From Lachnospiraceae bacterium A2 (GTDB lineage: Bacteria > Bacillota > Clostridia > Lachnospirales > Lachnospiraceae), in contig KE159636.1 in assembly GCA_000403315.2 (NCBI GenBank), positions 249,062 to 313,061 on the forward strand: a stretch of DNA of 64,000 bases, read 5' to 3'. The notes below the pieces were generated by a model. That model ran no database searches, was not told where the DNA came from, and was given only the letters and a program-made list of their open reading frames with translations. The position numbers and the translations under genes are program-made. This document shows, piece by piece, positions 8,423 to 16,264 of this stretch (the stretch's first letter is position 1; each line of letters begins with the position of its first letter).

Positions 8423-9754
8423 ATGAAAACAGTCATAATGGCAGGCGGCCGTGGAACCCGGATTGCAGGGCTAAACCCTAAAGTACCAAAGCCAATGATA
8501 CGAATGGAAGGGATGCCTATTTTAGAGCACCAGCTTTCGGTATTAAGGCGTCAGGGATTTACGGATGTAGTTTTGACGGTTGGCTACTTAGGGCAGAACA
8601 TACAAGATTATTTTGGGGATGGAAGCAAAGTGTCGCCTGTTACAGGGCAGCCTTTCGGGGTTTCCATCCAGTATGTTGAGGAATATGAGCCTTTGGGCAC
8701 AGCAGGAGCATTATATTATTTGAGGGATAAGTTAACAGAAGATTTCCTGCTCCTAAATGGCGACATTATTTTTGATGTTGACATACATAGGTTCTTGGCA
8801 TACCACAAGAAAAAGGGAGGCATGGCGACTATTTTTACGCATCCCAACGACCATCCATATGACAGTGGGCTCATTTGTGCTGATGGCAATCAGCGTGTAA
8901 CCAATTGGCTTAACAAGGAAGAACCCAGGATATGGTACAAAAACCGGGTAAACGCAGGGCTGCATATTCTGTCAGCAGATATTTTGAAAAAGCCTGTATT
9001 CCAAACATTGCATAAAGTAGATTTAGACCGGGATGTTTTAAAACCTCTTGTGGAAGGTGGGGAATTGGTAGCATATGATTCCCCAGAGTATGTGAAGGAT
9101 ATGGGAACGCCAGAACGTTTTTATGAAGTTTCCGAGGATATCCGGGCTTGCAGGGTAGCGGCGAAAAACCTTGCCATAAAGCAAAAGGCTGTTTTTTTGG
9201 ATCGGGATGGGACATTGAATAAATATGTGGGTTTTTTGCGGGATATTGAGGAACTAGAACTTATGGAAGGTGCAGCAGAAGCTGTAAAAAGAATTAACCA
9301 TAGCGGGTTTCTTGCGATTGTTGTGACGAATCAGCCAGTAGTTGCCCGTGGGGAGGTTACATTTGACAAGCTTGAAACAATCCATCAGAAATTAGAAACT
9401 TTGCTGGGGACAGAAGGGGCTTATCTGGATGCTATTTATTATTGCCCGCACCACCCAGATAAAGGGTACGAAGGGGAAGTGGCAGAATTGAAAATAGAGT
9501 GCTCCTGCCGGAAACCCAATCCCGGGATGCTACTGCAGGCTGCAAGGGATTATCATATCAACTTGTCAGAATCATGGATGATAGGCGATAGTGAGAGTGA
9601 TATTGCGGCTGGGAGAAATGCTGGTTGCAGAACCTTGCGTTTGACGGATGCAAAGGGGGAGAAAGGGGATTTTGATACGTTATTAGAAGCTGTCCAAGCG
9701 ATACAGGAGGGGTGGGTGGGCGGCACATCAGGAAACAGGAGATGTTTGTTATGA
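8423..9754 (+). CDS. Fused heptose-phosphate nucleotidyltransferase / heptose-bisphosphate phosphatase
   Basis: A 443-residue two-domain protein. Residues about 1-235 form a sugar-1-phosphate nucleotidyltransferase (MAGGRGTRIAGL, PKPMIRMEGMPILEHQL, LLLNGDIIFD) close to HddC-type enzymes. Residues about 250-440 form a HAD phosphatase of the GmhB/histidinol-phosphatase group: FLDRDGTLN, VVTNQP, the zinc ligands in YYCPHHPD and CSCRKP, and MIGDSESDI. Together they would dephosphorylate heptose-1,7-bisphosphate and activate heptose-1-phosphate, as in GDP-D-glycero-D-manno-heptose synthesis. A mannose or other sugar substrate is an alternative. GmhA/HddA partners are not in the window. ATG 8423 follows GGAGGGA at 8404-8410 (long spacing). 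Confidence 0.75.
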   Translation: MKTVIMAGGRGTRIAGLNPKVPKPMIRMEGMPILEHQLSVLRRQGFTDVVLTVGYLGQNIQDYFGDGSKVSPVTGQPFGVSIQYVEEYEPLGTAGALYYLRDKLTEDFLLLNGDIIFDVDIHRFLAYHKKKGGMATIFTHPNDHPYDSGLICADGNQRVTNWLNKEEPRIWYKNRVNAGLHILSADILKKPVFQTLHKVDLDRDVLKPLVEGGELVAYDSPEYVKDMGTPERFYEVSEDIRACRVAAKNLAIKQKAVFLDRDGTLNKYVGFLRDIEELELMEGAAEAVKRINHSGFLAIVVTNQPVVARGEVTFDKLETIHQKLETLLGTEGAYLDAIYYCPHHPDKGYEGEVAELKIECSCRKPNPGMLLQAARDYHINLSESWMIGDSESDIAAGRNAGCRTLRLTDAKGEKGDFDTLLEAVQAIQEGWVGGTSGNRRCLL

Positions 9755-10527
9755 AAAGGATATGTGTCATTACAGACAATGAGTATTTATATGGGGAATT
9801 TCAAAAGATAATTGTAAATCCTGTATATGGGGCTTATCAGTTTGATTTTTATTATTCAGAAAAAAATAAAGGGTTCTGTGAAAAATATGGCATTGGAAAG
9901 AGATTTGCTCCAATTAATCTCAAGGAGATGGCAGATGCATTTTATTGCCAATATGATTTATTTCTGTCCCTGCATTGCAAACAATTATTCCCAGAGTACC
10001 TCGTGAACCATCACCGTTGTATCAACGTGCATCCAGGGCTCAATCCCTATAACAGAGGATGGTTTCCGCAAGTATTCAGTATCCTGAACAAAAAACCAGC
10101 TGGGGTGACAATCCATGAGATGGATGCAGAATTAGACCATGGGCCGATTATTTGTCAGGAAAGCATAGAAATTTATTCCTTTGACACTTCATGGAGCGTA
10201 TACCAAAGGATATTAAAGAAAGAAATAGAATTGCTGACAGTACGTTTGACGGATTTAATCGAAGGGAATTATGAAACAAGTGATATGCCTTCAGAAGGAA
10301 ACGTGAACAGCCGGACAGATTTTGAAAGATTATGTCACATTGATATGGGACAGGAAGCAACTTATGGAGAGGTGATAGATTTGCTGAGGGCTATGACATT
10401 TGACACATATGACAATGCATATTTTGTGGATTCTAAAGGGAATAAAATCTATGTCAGCGTTAATTTGAAAAGGGAAAACAGTCACAGAGGAAAATTTTTA
10501 GGGGGTGGGGGACACCCTTCATTGTAA
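9751..10527 (+). CDS. vioF: dTDP-4-amino-4,6-dideoxyglucose formyltransferase-like (VioF type)
   Basis: A 258-residue formyltransferase. The signature INVHPGLNPYNRGWFPQVFS and the later LDHGPI carry the Asn, His and Asp that catalyse N10-formyltetrahydrofolate-dependent transfer in this fold; the sequence is closest to the VioF group. It would formylate dTDP-4-amino-4,6-dideoxyglucose to give 4-formamido-4,6-dideoxyglucose. The PLP aminotransferase at 10925 would make the amino-sugar substrate. Start 9751 is within an ATGA overlap with the preceding stop and has AGGAG at 9737-9741; ATG 9742 is an alternative. The last about 15 residues (GKFLGGGGHPSL) look like extension into non-homologous sequence before an eroded gene. 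Confidence 0.8.
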   Translation: MKRICVITDNEYLYGEFQKIIVNPVYGAYQFDFYYSEKNKGFCEKYGIGKRFAPINLKEMADAFYCQYDLFLSLHCKQLFPEYLVNHHRCINVHPGLNPYNRGWFPQVFSILNKKPAGVTIHEMDAELDHGPIICQESIEIYSFDTSWSVYQRILKKEIELLTVRLTDLIEGNYETSDMPSEGNVNSRTDFERLCHIDMGQEATYGEVIDLLRAMTFDTYDNAYFVDSKGNKIYVSVNLKRENSHRGKFLGGGGHPSL

Positions 10528-10548
10528 AAAATATATTCAGCTTATCCA

Positions 10549-10845
10549 ATGCTTTTGGATAAAAAAGGGCAGGAGGTTTTCATCAGCCGGAAGGCAAGCA
10601 TATATGGTGCAGAAAACATTCGGATAGGAAACCATGTGAGGATTGATGAGCCGGGGGTTTCTTTAGGGGAAGGCAGCGCTGTCGGGGCAATGAGCTTGGT
10701 GAAGGAAAGTGTGGAGCCATGGACAGTTGCTGCTGGGATTCCGGCGAAGCCTATAAAACCAAGGGGCAAAAGGATTTTGGAATTGGAAAAAGAATTTATG
10801 GCAGAAGAAGTATGCAGGGTATCCTGCACTGTTTCAGATCCTTAA
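10549..10845 (+). pseudogene. Hexapeptide acyltransferase with its middle deleted
   Basis: The frame reads FISRKASIYGAENIRIGNHVRIDE, then directly PGVSLGEGSAVGAMSLVKES and AAGIPAKPIK. The first part is the beginning and the second the end of a left-handed beta-helix sugar O- or N-acyltransferase of about 180-200 residues. The coils that carry the catalytic His and the acetyl-CoA site should lie between them and are absent, about 85 residues by comparison with the usual family layout. Reading frame is kept across the deletion. The N-terminal about 15 residues are also shortened. It lies between the formyltransferase and aminotransferase genes, so it may have been the alternative N-acyltransferase of the same amino sugar. 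Confidence 0.65.
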
Positions 10846-10924
10846 GCCGAACACTTAAGATTGCCTGCCCTATAGGGCTTTCATGTTGTTACTGCACATG
10901 GCGGGGGAAGGAATGGAGATAAGA

Positions 10925-12040
10925 ATGGAAAAGAGAATCAATGTCACGCGGTCGCTGCTGCCGCCCTTTGAGGAGTACATAGAGGAAATCCGCCCCATGT
11001 GGGAAAGCCATTGGCTGACAAACATGGGGGAAAAGCACCAAAAACTGGAACGGGAACTATCAAAGTATTTCCAGGTTCCAAATGTTTCTCTGATGTCTAA
11101 CGGCCATATGGCCTTGGAGCTTTCCCTGCAGGCCTTGGGGCTAAAACCGGGCGGGCAGGTGATTACCACACCATTTACCTTTGCGTCTACCACCCATGCC
11201 ATTGTGAGGAATAACCTTGAGCCAGTGTTCTGTGACATCAGCCCAGCAGATTTTACTATGGACACGGCAAAGCTTGAGGAGCTGGTAACGGATAAGACAG
11301 TGGCAATCCTGCCGGTGCATGTGTATGGGAATATATGTAATGTAGAGGAAATTAGCAGGATTGCGGCAAAATATGGCTTAAAGGTCATCTACGATGCTGC
11401 CCATGCATTTGGGGAAACTTACCGGGGCGTGGGCATTGGGAACTTTGGGGATGCATCCATGTTCAGCTTCCATGCTACAAAGGTATTCCATACCATAGAA
11501 GGCGGTGCTGTCTGCTATGGGGACGCGGACTTTGGCCTGAAGCTGTACCGCCTTAAAAACTTTGGAATCCGGAATGAGGAAGTAGTAGACGGTGTTGGGG
11601 CAAATGCCAAAATGAATGAATTTCAGGCAGCTATGGGGCTTTGCAACCTCCGCCATGTGGAGAAAGAAATAGAAAAGCGCAGGCAGGTGGCAGAATATTA
11701 CAGGGAACGGCTTCACGGGGTGGATGGCTTAAGGCTGAACCTGAGGCAGGAGGGTGTAACGTCAAATTATGCATATTTCCCCATTATCGTGGAAAAAGAA
11801 AAATTTGGCGTTTCCCGGGATGAGGTTTGCCAAAAACTCAGGGAACATGGGGTTTATGCCAGAAAGTATTTTTACCCGTTGACAAATGGCTTTGCATGTT
11901 ATAAGGGCAGGTTTGATGCGGGGATGACGCCGATAGCATGGAAGATTTCACAACAGGTACTGACGCTTCCATTGTATGGGGAGCTTGGGGAACCGGAATT
12001 GAGTCAAATTTGCAGCATCATCCTTGGGTTAAAGAAATAG
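10925..12040 (+). CDS. NDP-sugar PLP aminotransferase (VioA-like)
   Basis: A 371-residue DegT/DnrJ/EryC1 aminotransferase. Unlike the two 3-dehydratases in this cluster it keeps the PLP-binding lysine in SFHATKVFHTIEGG, with YDAAHAFGE supplying the Asp that contacts the pyridine nitrogen. It should transfer an amino group from glutamate to a 4-keto-6-deoxy NDP-sugar. The VioF-like formyltransferase nearby points to dTDP-4-keto-6-deoxyglucose as substrate and dTDP-4-amino-4,6-dideoxyglucose as product (inference). ATG 10925 follows GGAG by about seven bases; ATG 10913 is an alternative. RmlA and RmlB are not in the window. Confidence 0.8.
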   Translation: MEKRINVTRSLLPPFEEYIEEIRPMWESHWLTNMGEKHQKLERELSKYFQVPNVSLMSNGHMALELSLQALGLKPGGQVITTPFTFASTTHAIVRNNLEPVFCDISPADFTMDTAKLEELVTDKTVAILPVHVYGNICNVEEISRIAAKYGLKVIYDAAHAFGETYRGVGIGNFGDASMFSFHATKVFHTIEGGAVCYGDADFGLKLYRLKNFGIRNEEVVDGVGANAKMNEFQAAMGLCNLRHVEKEIEKRRQVAEYYRERLHGVDGLRLNLRQEGVTSNYAYFPIIVEKEKFGVSRDEVCQKLREHGVYARKYFYPLTNGFACYKGRFDAGMTPIAWKISQQVLTLPLYGELGEPELSQICSIILGLKK

Positions 12041-12134
12041 CAGGAAATCAATATTTCACAGAGAAGCAGCCTAAACCGCATCGGAATGTATACATGGATG
12101 TGTAAGGAAAAAATAAAGATAGGATAGAACAGAT

Positions 12135-12911
12135 ATGAAAGTAATTATTCTGGCAGGCGGCCTGCCCAGCACATTAATTGAAGAAGATGAAAAAATGCCA
12201 AAGCCCATGGCAGAAGTCGGAGGGCGTCCCCTCCTTTGGCACATCATGAAGCAGTATTCCCATTATGGCTGCCATGACTTCATCCTCTGCACGGGATACA
12301 AAGGGGAAGTAATCAAGGATTACTTTATGAATTTCTATATCTACCAGTCCGACATTACCGTGGACTTGCAGACCAACCATGTAGAAATCCACAAAAAGCA
12401 AACCGAGGACTGGCGGGTATCCATCCTGGACACCGGCCTGAATTCCTCTGTGATCCAACGCCTTTATATGGTAAAGGATTATATTGGGCAAGAGCCTGTG
12501 CTGGCTGCTTACGGCGACTGCCTTTCGGACATCAATATCAGGGAGCTGGTGGACCAGCATAATCCTTCCGATTCTATTGCCACCTTTGCAGTGGCCCATC
12601 CAGCCGGACGGAATGAAATCCTTTCCTTAAATGAGGATGGGACTTATGAGGGCTTGAAGGCTGCAGGGAATAATGAGGATGCATGGGTAAATGCCTGCAG
12701 CATGGTGCTGGAACCGGAAGCGTTCCGGTATTTTGCCCCAGATTTTCCCAGCACAGCCCCAAACATAATGGAACGGCTGGCGCAGGAACAGACGGTACAG
12801 ACTTACCGCCATCAGGGATTTTGGTCCCCGGTGGAAACCATCCGGGACAAGCGTTGGCTGGAATCCCTATGGAACCAAGGCTGTGCGCCGTGGAAAGTGT
12901 GGGGGGATTGA
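12135..12911 (+). CDS. Glucose-1-phosphate cytidylyltransferase paralogue with altered active-site signature
   Basis: A 258-residue protein, the same length as the RfbF at 14034 and similar along its whole length: PKPMAEVGGRPLLWHIMKQY, GYKGEVIKDYF, GFWSPVETIRDKRWLE, APWKVW. However, the nucleotide-binding signature AGGxGTRI is replaced by AGGLPSTLI, which removes the conserved Gly-Thr-Arg, and TYGDGVSNVD becomes AYGDCLSDIN. Full length and good conservation elsewhere argue against simple decay. It could use another substrate, or act as a regulatory or structural partner of RfbF. It is the first of four genes leading into rfbG-rfbF-rfbH, with 94 bases separating it from the aminotransferase gene. 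Confidence 0.7.
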   Translation: MKVIILAGGLPSTLIEEDEKMPKPMAEVGGRPLLWHIMKQYSHYGCHDFILCTGYKGEVIKDYFMNFYIYQSDITVDLQTNHVEIHKKQTEDWRVSILDTGLNSSVIQRLYMVKDYIGQEPVLAAYGDCLSDINIRELVDQHNPSDSIATFAVAHPAGRNEILSLNEDGTYEGLKAAGNNEDAWVNACSMVLEPEAFRYFAPDFPSTAPNIMERLAQEQTVQTYRHQGFWSPVETIRDKRWLESLWNQGCAPWKVWGD

Positions 12912-12969
12912 GGGGACGTTTCAGGCAGGTTCTGGGGAAATGCATATTTTAGGAGGTTCCAAAACAATT

Positions 12970-14034
12970 ATGCTGGATTTTTTTAAAGGCAAAACAATAT
13001 TAATCACAGGCCATACAGGCTTTAAAGGGAGCTGGCTTAGCGTCATGCTTGAAATGGCAGGGGCAAACGTGGTGGGTTACGCTTTGCAGCCGCCCCAGGG
13101 GGAAAACCTATTTGGGTTATCCCATGCAGGAAAAGATATGGTTTCTGTGGAAGGCGACGTGCGGGATTACCATGGGCTGAAAGCGGTGTTTGGGAAATAC
13201 CGCCCAGAGCTGGTAATCCATATGGCTGCCCAGCCCATTGTCCGGGAAAGCTATGAAAACCCCCTTTATACATATGAGACCAATGTGATGGGGACGGTAA
13301 ACGTATTGGAATGCGTCCGGGAAACCCCAGGGGTGGCGTCCGTCCTGAATGTCACCACGGATAAAGTATACGAAAACAGGGAATGGGTTTGGGGATACCG
13401 GGAAACAGACCCCCTGGACGGCTACGATCCCTATTCTAACAGCAAATCCTGCTCGGAACTGGCAACCCACAGCTATAAGAAATCTTTTTTGGATGAAAAG
13501 CAGGTTCCGGTGTCCACGGCGAGGGCAGGGAATGTCATTGGGGGCGGGGATTTTGCAAAGGACAGGATTATCCCGGACTGTGTGCGCGCCGCTGTGTCCA
13601 GCAAGCCAATCCTGGTGCGGAACCCGGCTTCCATACGCCCTTTCCAGCATGTGCTGGAGCCATTGAAGGCATACCTGATGATTCTGGAACAGCAAATGCA
13701 GGATCCGGGAAAGCAGGGGTATTACAATGTAGGACCCGGCGAGGAGAGCTGTGTGTCTGCGGGCAGGCTGGCGGAACTGTTCTGCCAGTATTGGCAGGAT
13801 GGGGCCTCATGGGAAGACGGTTCCGGCGGAAGTTACGGGGAACCTCATGAAGCTTCCTTCCTGAAGCTGGACTGTTCCAGCATTAAAGGGCGGATTGGCT
13901 GGCAGCCCAGTTGGGAAATCGGGCAGGCCGTGGAGAAAACCGTGGACTGGTTCCGGGTGTACCAGGGCCATGGGGATGTCAGGGCCTGCATGGAAAGGCA
14001 GATAAGGGAATTTCTTGCGGAGGAGCCTGAGTAA
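12970..14034 (+). CDS. rfbG: CDP-glucose 4,6-dehydratase
   Basis: A 354-residue extended SDR. It opens with FFKGKTILITGHTGFKGSWLS, the hallmark start of RfbG, has MAAQPIVRESYENPLYTYETNV, TTDKVYENREW with the catalytic Thr-Asp-Lys, and YDPYSNSKSCSE with the Tyr-x-x-x-Lys pair. It converts CDP-glucose to CDP-4-keto-6-deoxyglucose in the cytoplasm. Length fits the family (about 355-360). ATG 12970 is set by this alignment; AGGAGG at 12951-12956 is rather far (13 bases), and an in-frame ATG at 12940 is possible. Its stop overlaps the rfbF start by one base (TAATG). Confidence 0.9.
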   Translation: MLDFFKGKTILITGHTGFKGSWLSVMLEMAGANVVGYALQPPQGENLFGLSHAGKDMVSVEGDVRDYHGLKAVFGKYRPELVIHMAAQPIVRESYENPLYTYETNVMGTVNVLECVRETPGVASVLNVTTDKVYENREWVWGYRETDPLDGYDPYSNSKSCSELATHSYKKSFLDEKQVPVSTARAGNVIGGGDFAKDRIIPDCVRAAVSSKPILVRNPASIRPFQHVLEPLKAYLMILEQQMQDPGKQGYYNVGPGEESCVSAGRLAELFCQYWQDGASWEDGSGGSYGEPHEASFLKLDCSSIKGRIGWQPSWEIGQAVEKTVDWFRVYQGHGDVRACMERQIREFLAEEPE

Positions 14035-14810
14035 TGAAAGTAGTTATTTTAGCAGGCGGGAAGGGCACAAGGATCAGCGAGGAGTCCAGGCGCCGCCCCA
14101 AGCCAATGGTAGAAATCGGCGGGAAGCCGATTTTATGGCATATCATGAAGCAGTATGCTTCCTTTGGCTTTCAGGAATTTATCATATGCTGCGGCTATAA
14201 AGGCCATATGATAAAAGAATATTTTGTCAATTATTACCGGCACAACAGCCAGACAGAAATCCATCTGCAGGACCAGGAGGAACGCATCCTGATAAAGAGC
14301 AGGGAGCCGTGGAAGGTGACGCTTGTAAATACAGGGTTGGAAACCCTTACGGCAGGGCGGATTCTAAAGGTGCGGGAGTATATTGGCCAGGAGCCCTTTT
14401 TGCTTACTTATGGGGACGGCGTTTCCAATGTGGATATCCCAAAGCTTCTGGAGTTCCACAAGGCCCATAAAAAGACGGTTACGATTTCCACTACCCAGCC
14501 AGAGGGGCGGTTCGGCGCGTTGTGCCTGGACGGGCAGGAGGAGTGCGTCACCGGGTTCCGGGAAAAGGCAAGGGAGGACCAGCCATGGGTCAACATAGGC
14601 TTCATGGCAATGGAGCCTTCTGTTTATGGGTATTTGGGGGACGGCAGCGAAATGCTGGAACGCGGCCCGTTTGAACGGCTTGCAGCCAAAGGGGAAATGG
14701 CAGCTTACAAGCACAAGGGGTTCTGGTCGCCCATGGACAATATGCACGACAGGGAATATCTGGAAATGCTGTGGCAGTCAGGGAAGGCCCCGTGGAAAGC
14801 TGGCACATAG
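14034..14810 (+). CDS. rfbF: Glucose-1-phosphate cytidylyltransferase
   Basis: A 258-residue nucleotidyltransferase with intact LAGGKGTRISEESRRRPKPM, EIGGKPILWHIMKQYASFG, CCGYKGHMIKEYF, TYGDGVSNVD and GFWSPMDNMHDRE, all characteristic of RfbF. It makes CDP-glucose from glucose-1-phosphate and CTP, the first step of the CDP-3,6-dideoxyhexose pathway continued by the adjacent RfbG and RfbH. It is translationally coupled to rfbG (one-base overlap, GGAGGAG site just upstream). A divergent paralogue lies at 12135. Confidence 0.92.
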   Translation: MKVVILAGGKGTRISEESRRRPKPMVEIGGKPILWHIMKQYASFGFQEFIICCGYKGHMIKEYFVNYYRHNSQTEIHLQDQEERILIKSREPWKVTLVNTGLETLTAGRILKVREYIGQEPFLLTYGDGVSNVDIPKLLEFHKAHKKTVTISTTQPEGRFGALCLDGQEECVTGFREKAREDQPWVNIGFMAMEPSVYGYLGDGSEMLERGPFERLAAKGEMAAYKHKGFWSPMDNMHDREYLEMLWQSGKAPWKAGT

Positions 14811-14866
14811 GCGGAACCATATTTGCCGCAGGTTTAAAACACAGAAAATGGAGCAGGAGGAAGGCA

Positions 14867-16210
14867 ATGTTTGAAAATAAGACTGAAGGGCAGGCAAGGG
14901 AGGCAATCCTTGCTTTTGTAGAAGAATATTACGAAAAATTCCATCGGGATAAGCAAAACTGGCAGGAGGGCCAGCGGATTTCTTATGCATCAAGGGTGTA
15001 CGGGCAGGAGGAACTGCGGAATTTGGTGGACAGCTCCTTAGAATTCTGGCTGACTTCCGGCCGCTATACAGAACAGTTTGAAAGGGAATTTGCCGCATAC
15101 ATTGGGACGCCCTACTGTTCCCTTGTAAATTCCGGTTCTTCTGCAAACTTATTGGCATTTATGGCCCTTACTTCGCCTTTGCTGGGGGAACGGCAGATTC
15201 GGCGGGGGGATGAAGTAATTACTGTTGCAGCAGGGTTTCCCACGACGGTTGCCCCCTGCATCCAGTATGGCGCAGTCCCGGTATTTGTGGATATGGCAAT
15301 TCCACAGTATAACCTTGATGTGGGTCAGTTAGAGCAGGCTCTGTCGGAAAAGACGAAGGCAGTCATGGTTGCCCATACCCTTGGGAACCCCTTTGACCTG
15401 AAAGCAGTGCGGGAGTTCTGCAGCCGCCATGGGCTGTGGCTGGTGGAGGACAACTGCGACGCTTTGGGCAGCGAGTATTTTATAGACGGGGCATGGAAAA
15501 AGACGGGCAGCATCGGCGATATAGGGACCAGCAGTTTTTACCCGCCCCACCATATGACGATGGGGGAAGGGGGAGCAGTCTATACCAGCAGCCCGCTGCT
15601 CCACAAAATCATCCGTTCCCTGCGGGACTGGGGCAGGGACTGTATGTGCCCCTCTGGGACAGATAACCTTTGCGGGCACCGTTTTGACAGGCAGTATGGG
15701 GAGCTGCCGGCAGGATATGACCATAAATATGTGTATTCCCATTTTGGGTATAACCTGAAAGCTACAGATATGCAGGCGGCTGTCGGCTGCGCCCAGTTAG
15801 GAAGGCTGCCGGAATTTACGAAGCGCAGGAGGGAAAACTTTGCCCGCCTAAAAGAAAAGCTTGCAGGGATGGAAAGCTGTTTCATCCTTCCGGAGCCATG
15901 CCCGGATTCTAACCCTTCGTGGTTTGGATTTTTAATTACTTGCAGGGATGGGGTGGACAAAAACAAGCTGGTGGGGTATCTGGAAGGCCATGGCATCCAG
16001 ACGAGGATGCTGTTTTCCGGCAATCTGGTAAAGCAGCCCTGTTTTGACGGGATGCGCAGCAAGCAGGAGGGTTACCGTGTTGCAGGCTCCCTGAAGGTAA
16101 CGGATTTGATTATGGAAAAGAGTTTTTGGGTAGGCCTTTATCCGGGTATGAAGCCTGAAATGATAGATTATATGGCGGAGAAACTGTGCGGTTACCAGGA
16201 GATGGGATAG
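14867..16210 (+). CDS. rfbH: CDP-4-keto-6-deoxy-D-glucose 3-dehydratase (E1)
   Basis: A 447-residue DegT-fold enzyme. The PLP-lysine site is replaced by His-His in SSFYPPHHMTMGEGG, and the [2Fe-2S] cysteine pattern of E1 is present: Cys in VEDNCDALGS, then after 61 residues DCMCPSGTDNLC (spacings 1 and 7). The Yersinia enzyme has 57 residues in the first gap; here a four-residue insertion lies in FIDGAWKKTG. E1 uses PMP and a reductase partner (E3) to remove the C3 hydroxyl. No E3-like flavin/ferredoxin reductase is seen in the window. ATG 14867 is preceded by AGGAGGAAG; the longer frame to 14771 is unlikely. Last gene of the cluster, followed by a terminator. Confidence 0.92.
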   Translation: MFENKTEGQAREAILAFVEEYYEKFHRDKQNWQEGQRISYASRVYGQEELRNLVDSSLEFWLTSGRYTEQFEREFAAYIGTPYCSLVNSGSSANLLAFMALTSPLLGERQIRRGDEVITVAAGFPTTVAPCIQYGAVPVFVDMAIPQYNLDVGQLEQALSEKTKAVMVAHTLGNPFDLKAVREFCSRHGLWLVEDNCDALGSEYFIDGAWKKTGSIGDIGTSSFYPPHHMTMGEGGAVYTSSPLLHKIIRSLRDWGRDCMCPSGTDNLCGHRFDRQYGELPAGYDHKYVYSHFGYNLKATDMQAAVGCAQLGRLPEFTKRRRENFARLKEKLAGMESCFILPEPCPDSNPSWFGFLITCRDGVDKNKLVGYLEGHGIQTRMLFSGNLVKQPCFDGMRSKQEGYRVAGSLKVTDLIMEKSFWVGLYPGMKPEMIDYMAEKLCGYQEMG

Positions 16211-16260
16211 GGATTCAGCACAGGCCCTATATCTGCAGGAGCCTGTGCTGAATCCCTTTT
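16210..16260 (+). terminator. Strong intrinsic terminator closing the polysaccharide cluster
   Basis: A perfect 15-base inverted repeat (16210-16224 with 16242-16256) reads GGGATTCAGCACAGG on its left arm and is followed by TTTT. It lies between the convergent rfbH and chemoreceptor genes and overlaps the last base of the rfbH stop codon. Confidence 0.85.
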
Positions 16261-16264
16261 GGTG

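Noticed and set aside
14867..16210. Annotation as a sugar aminotransferase
   Set aside because: The PLP lysine is replaced by histidine and the iron-sulfur cysteines of E1 are present, so dehydratase is the better call.
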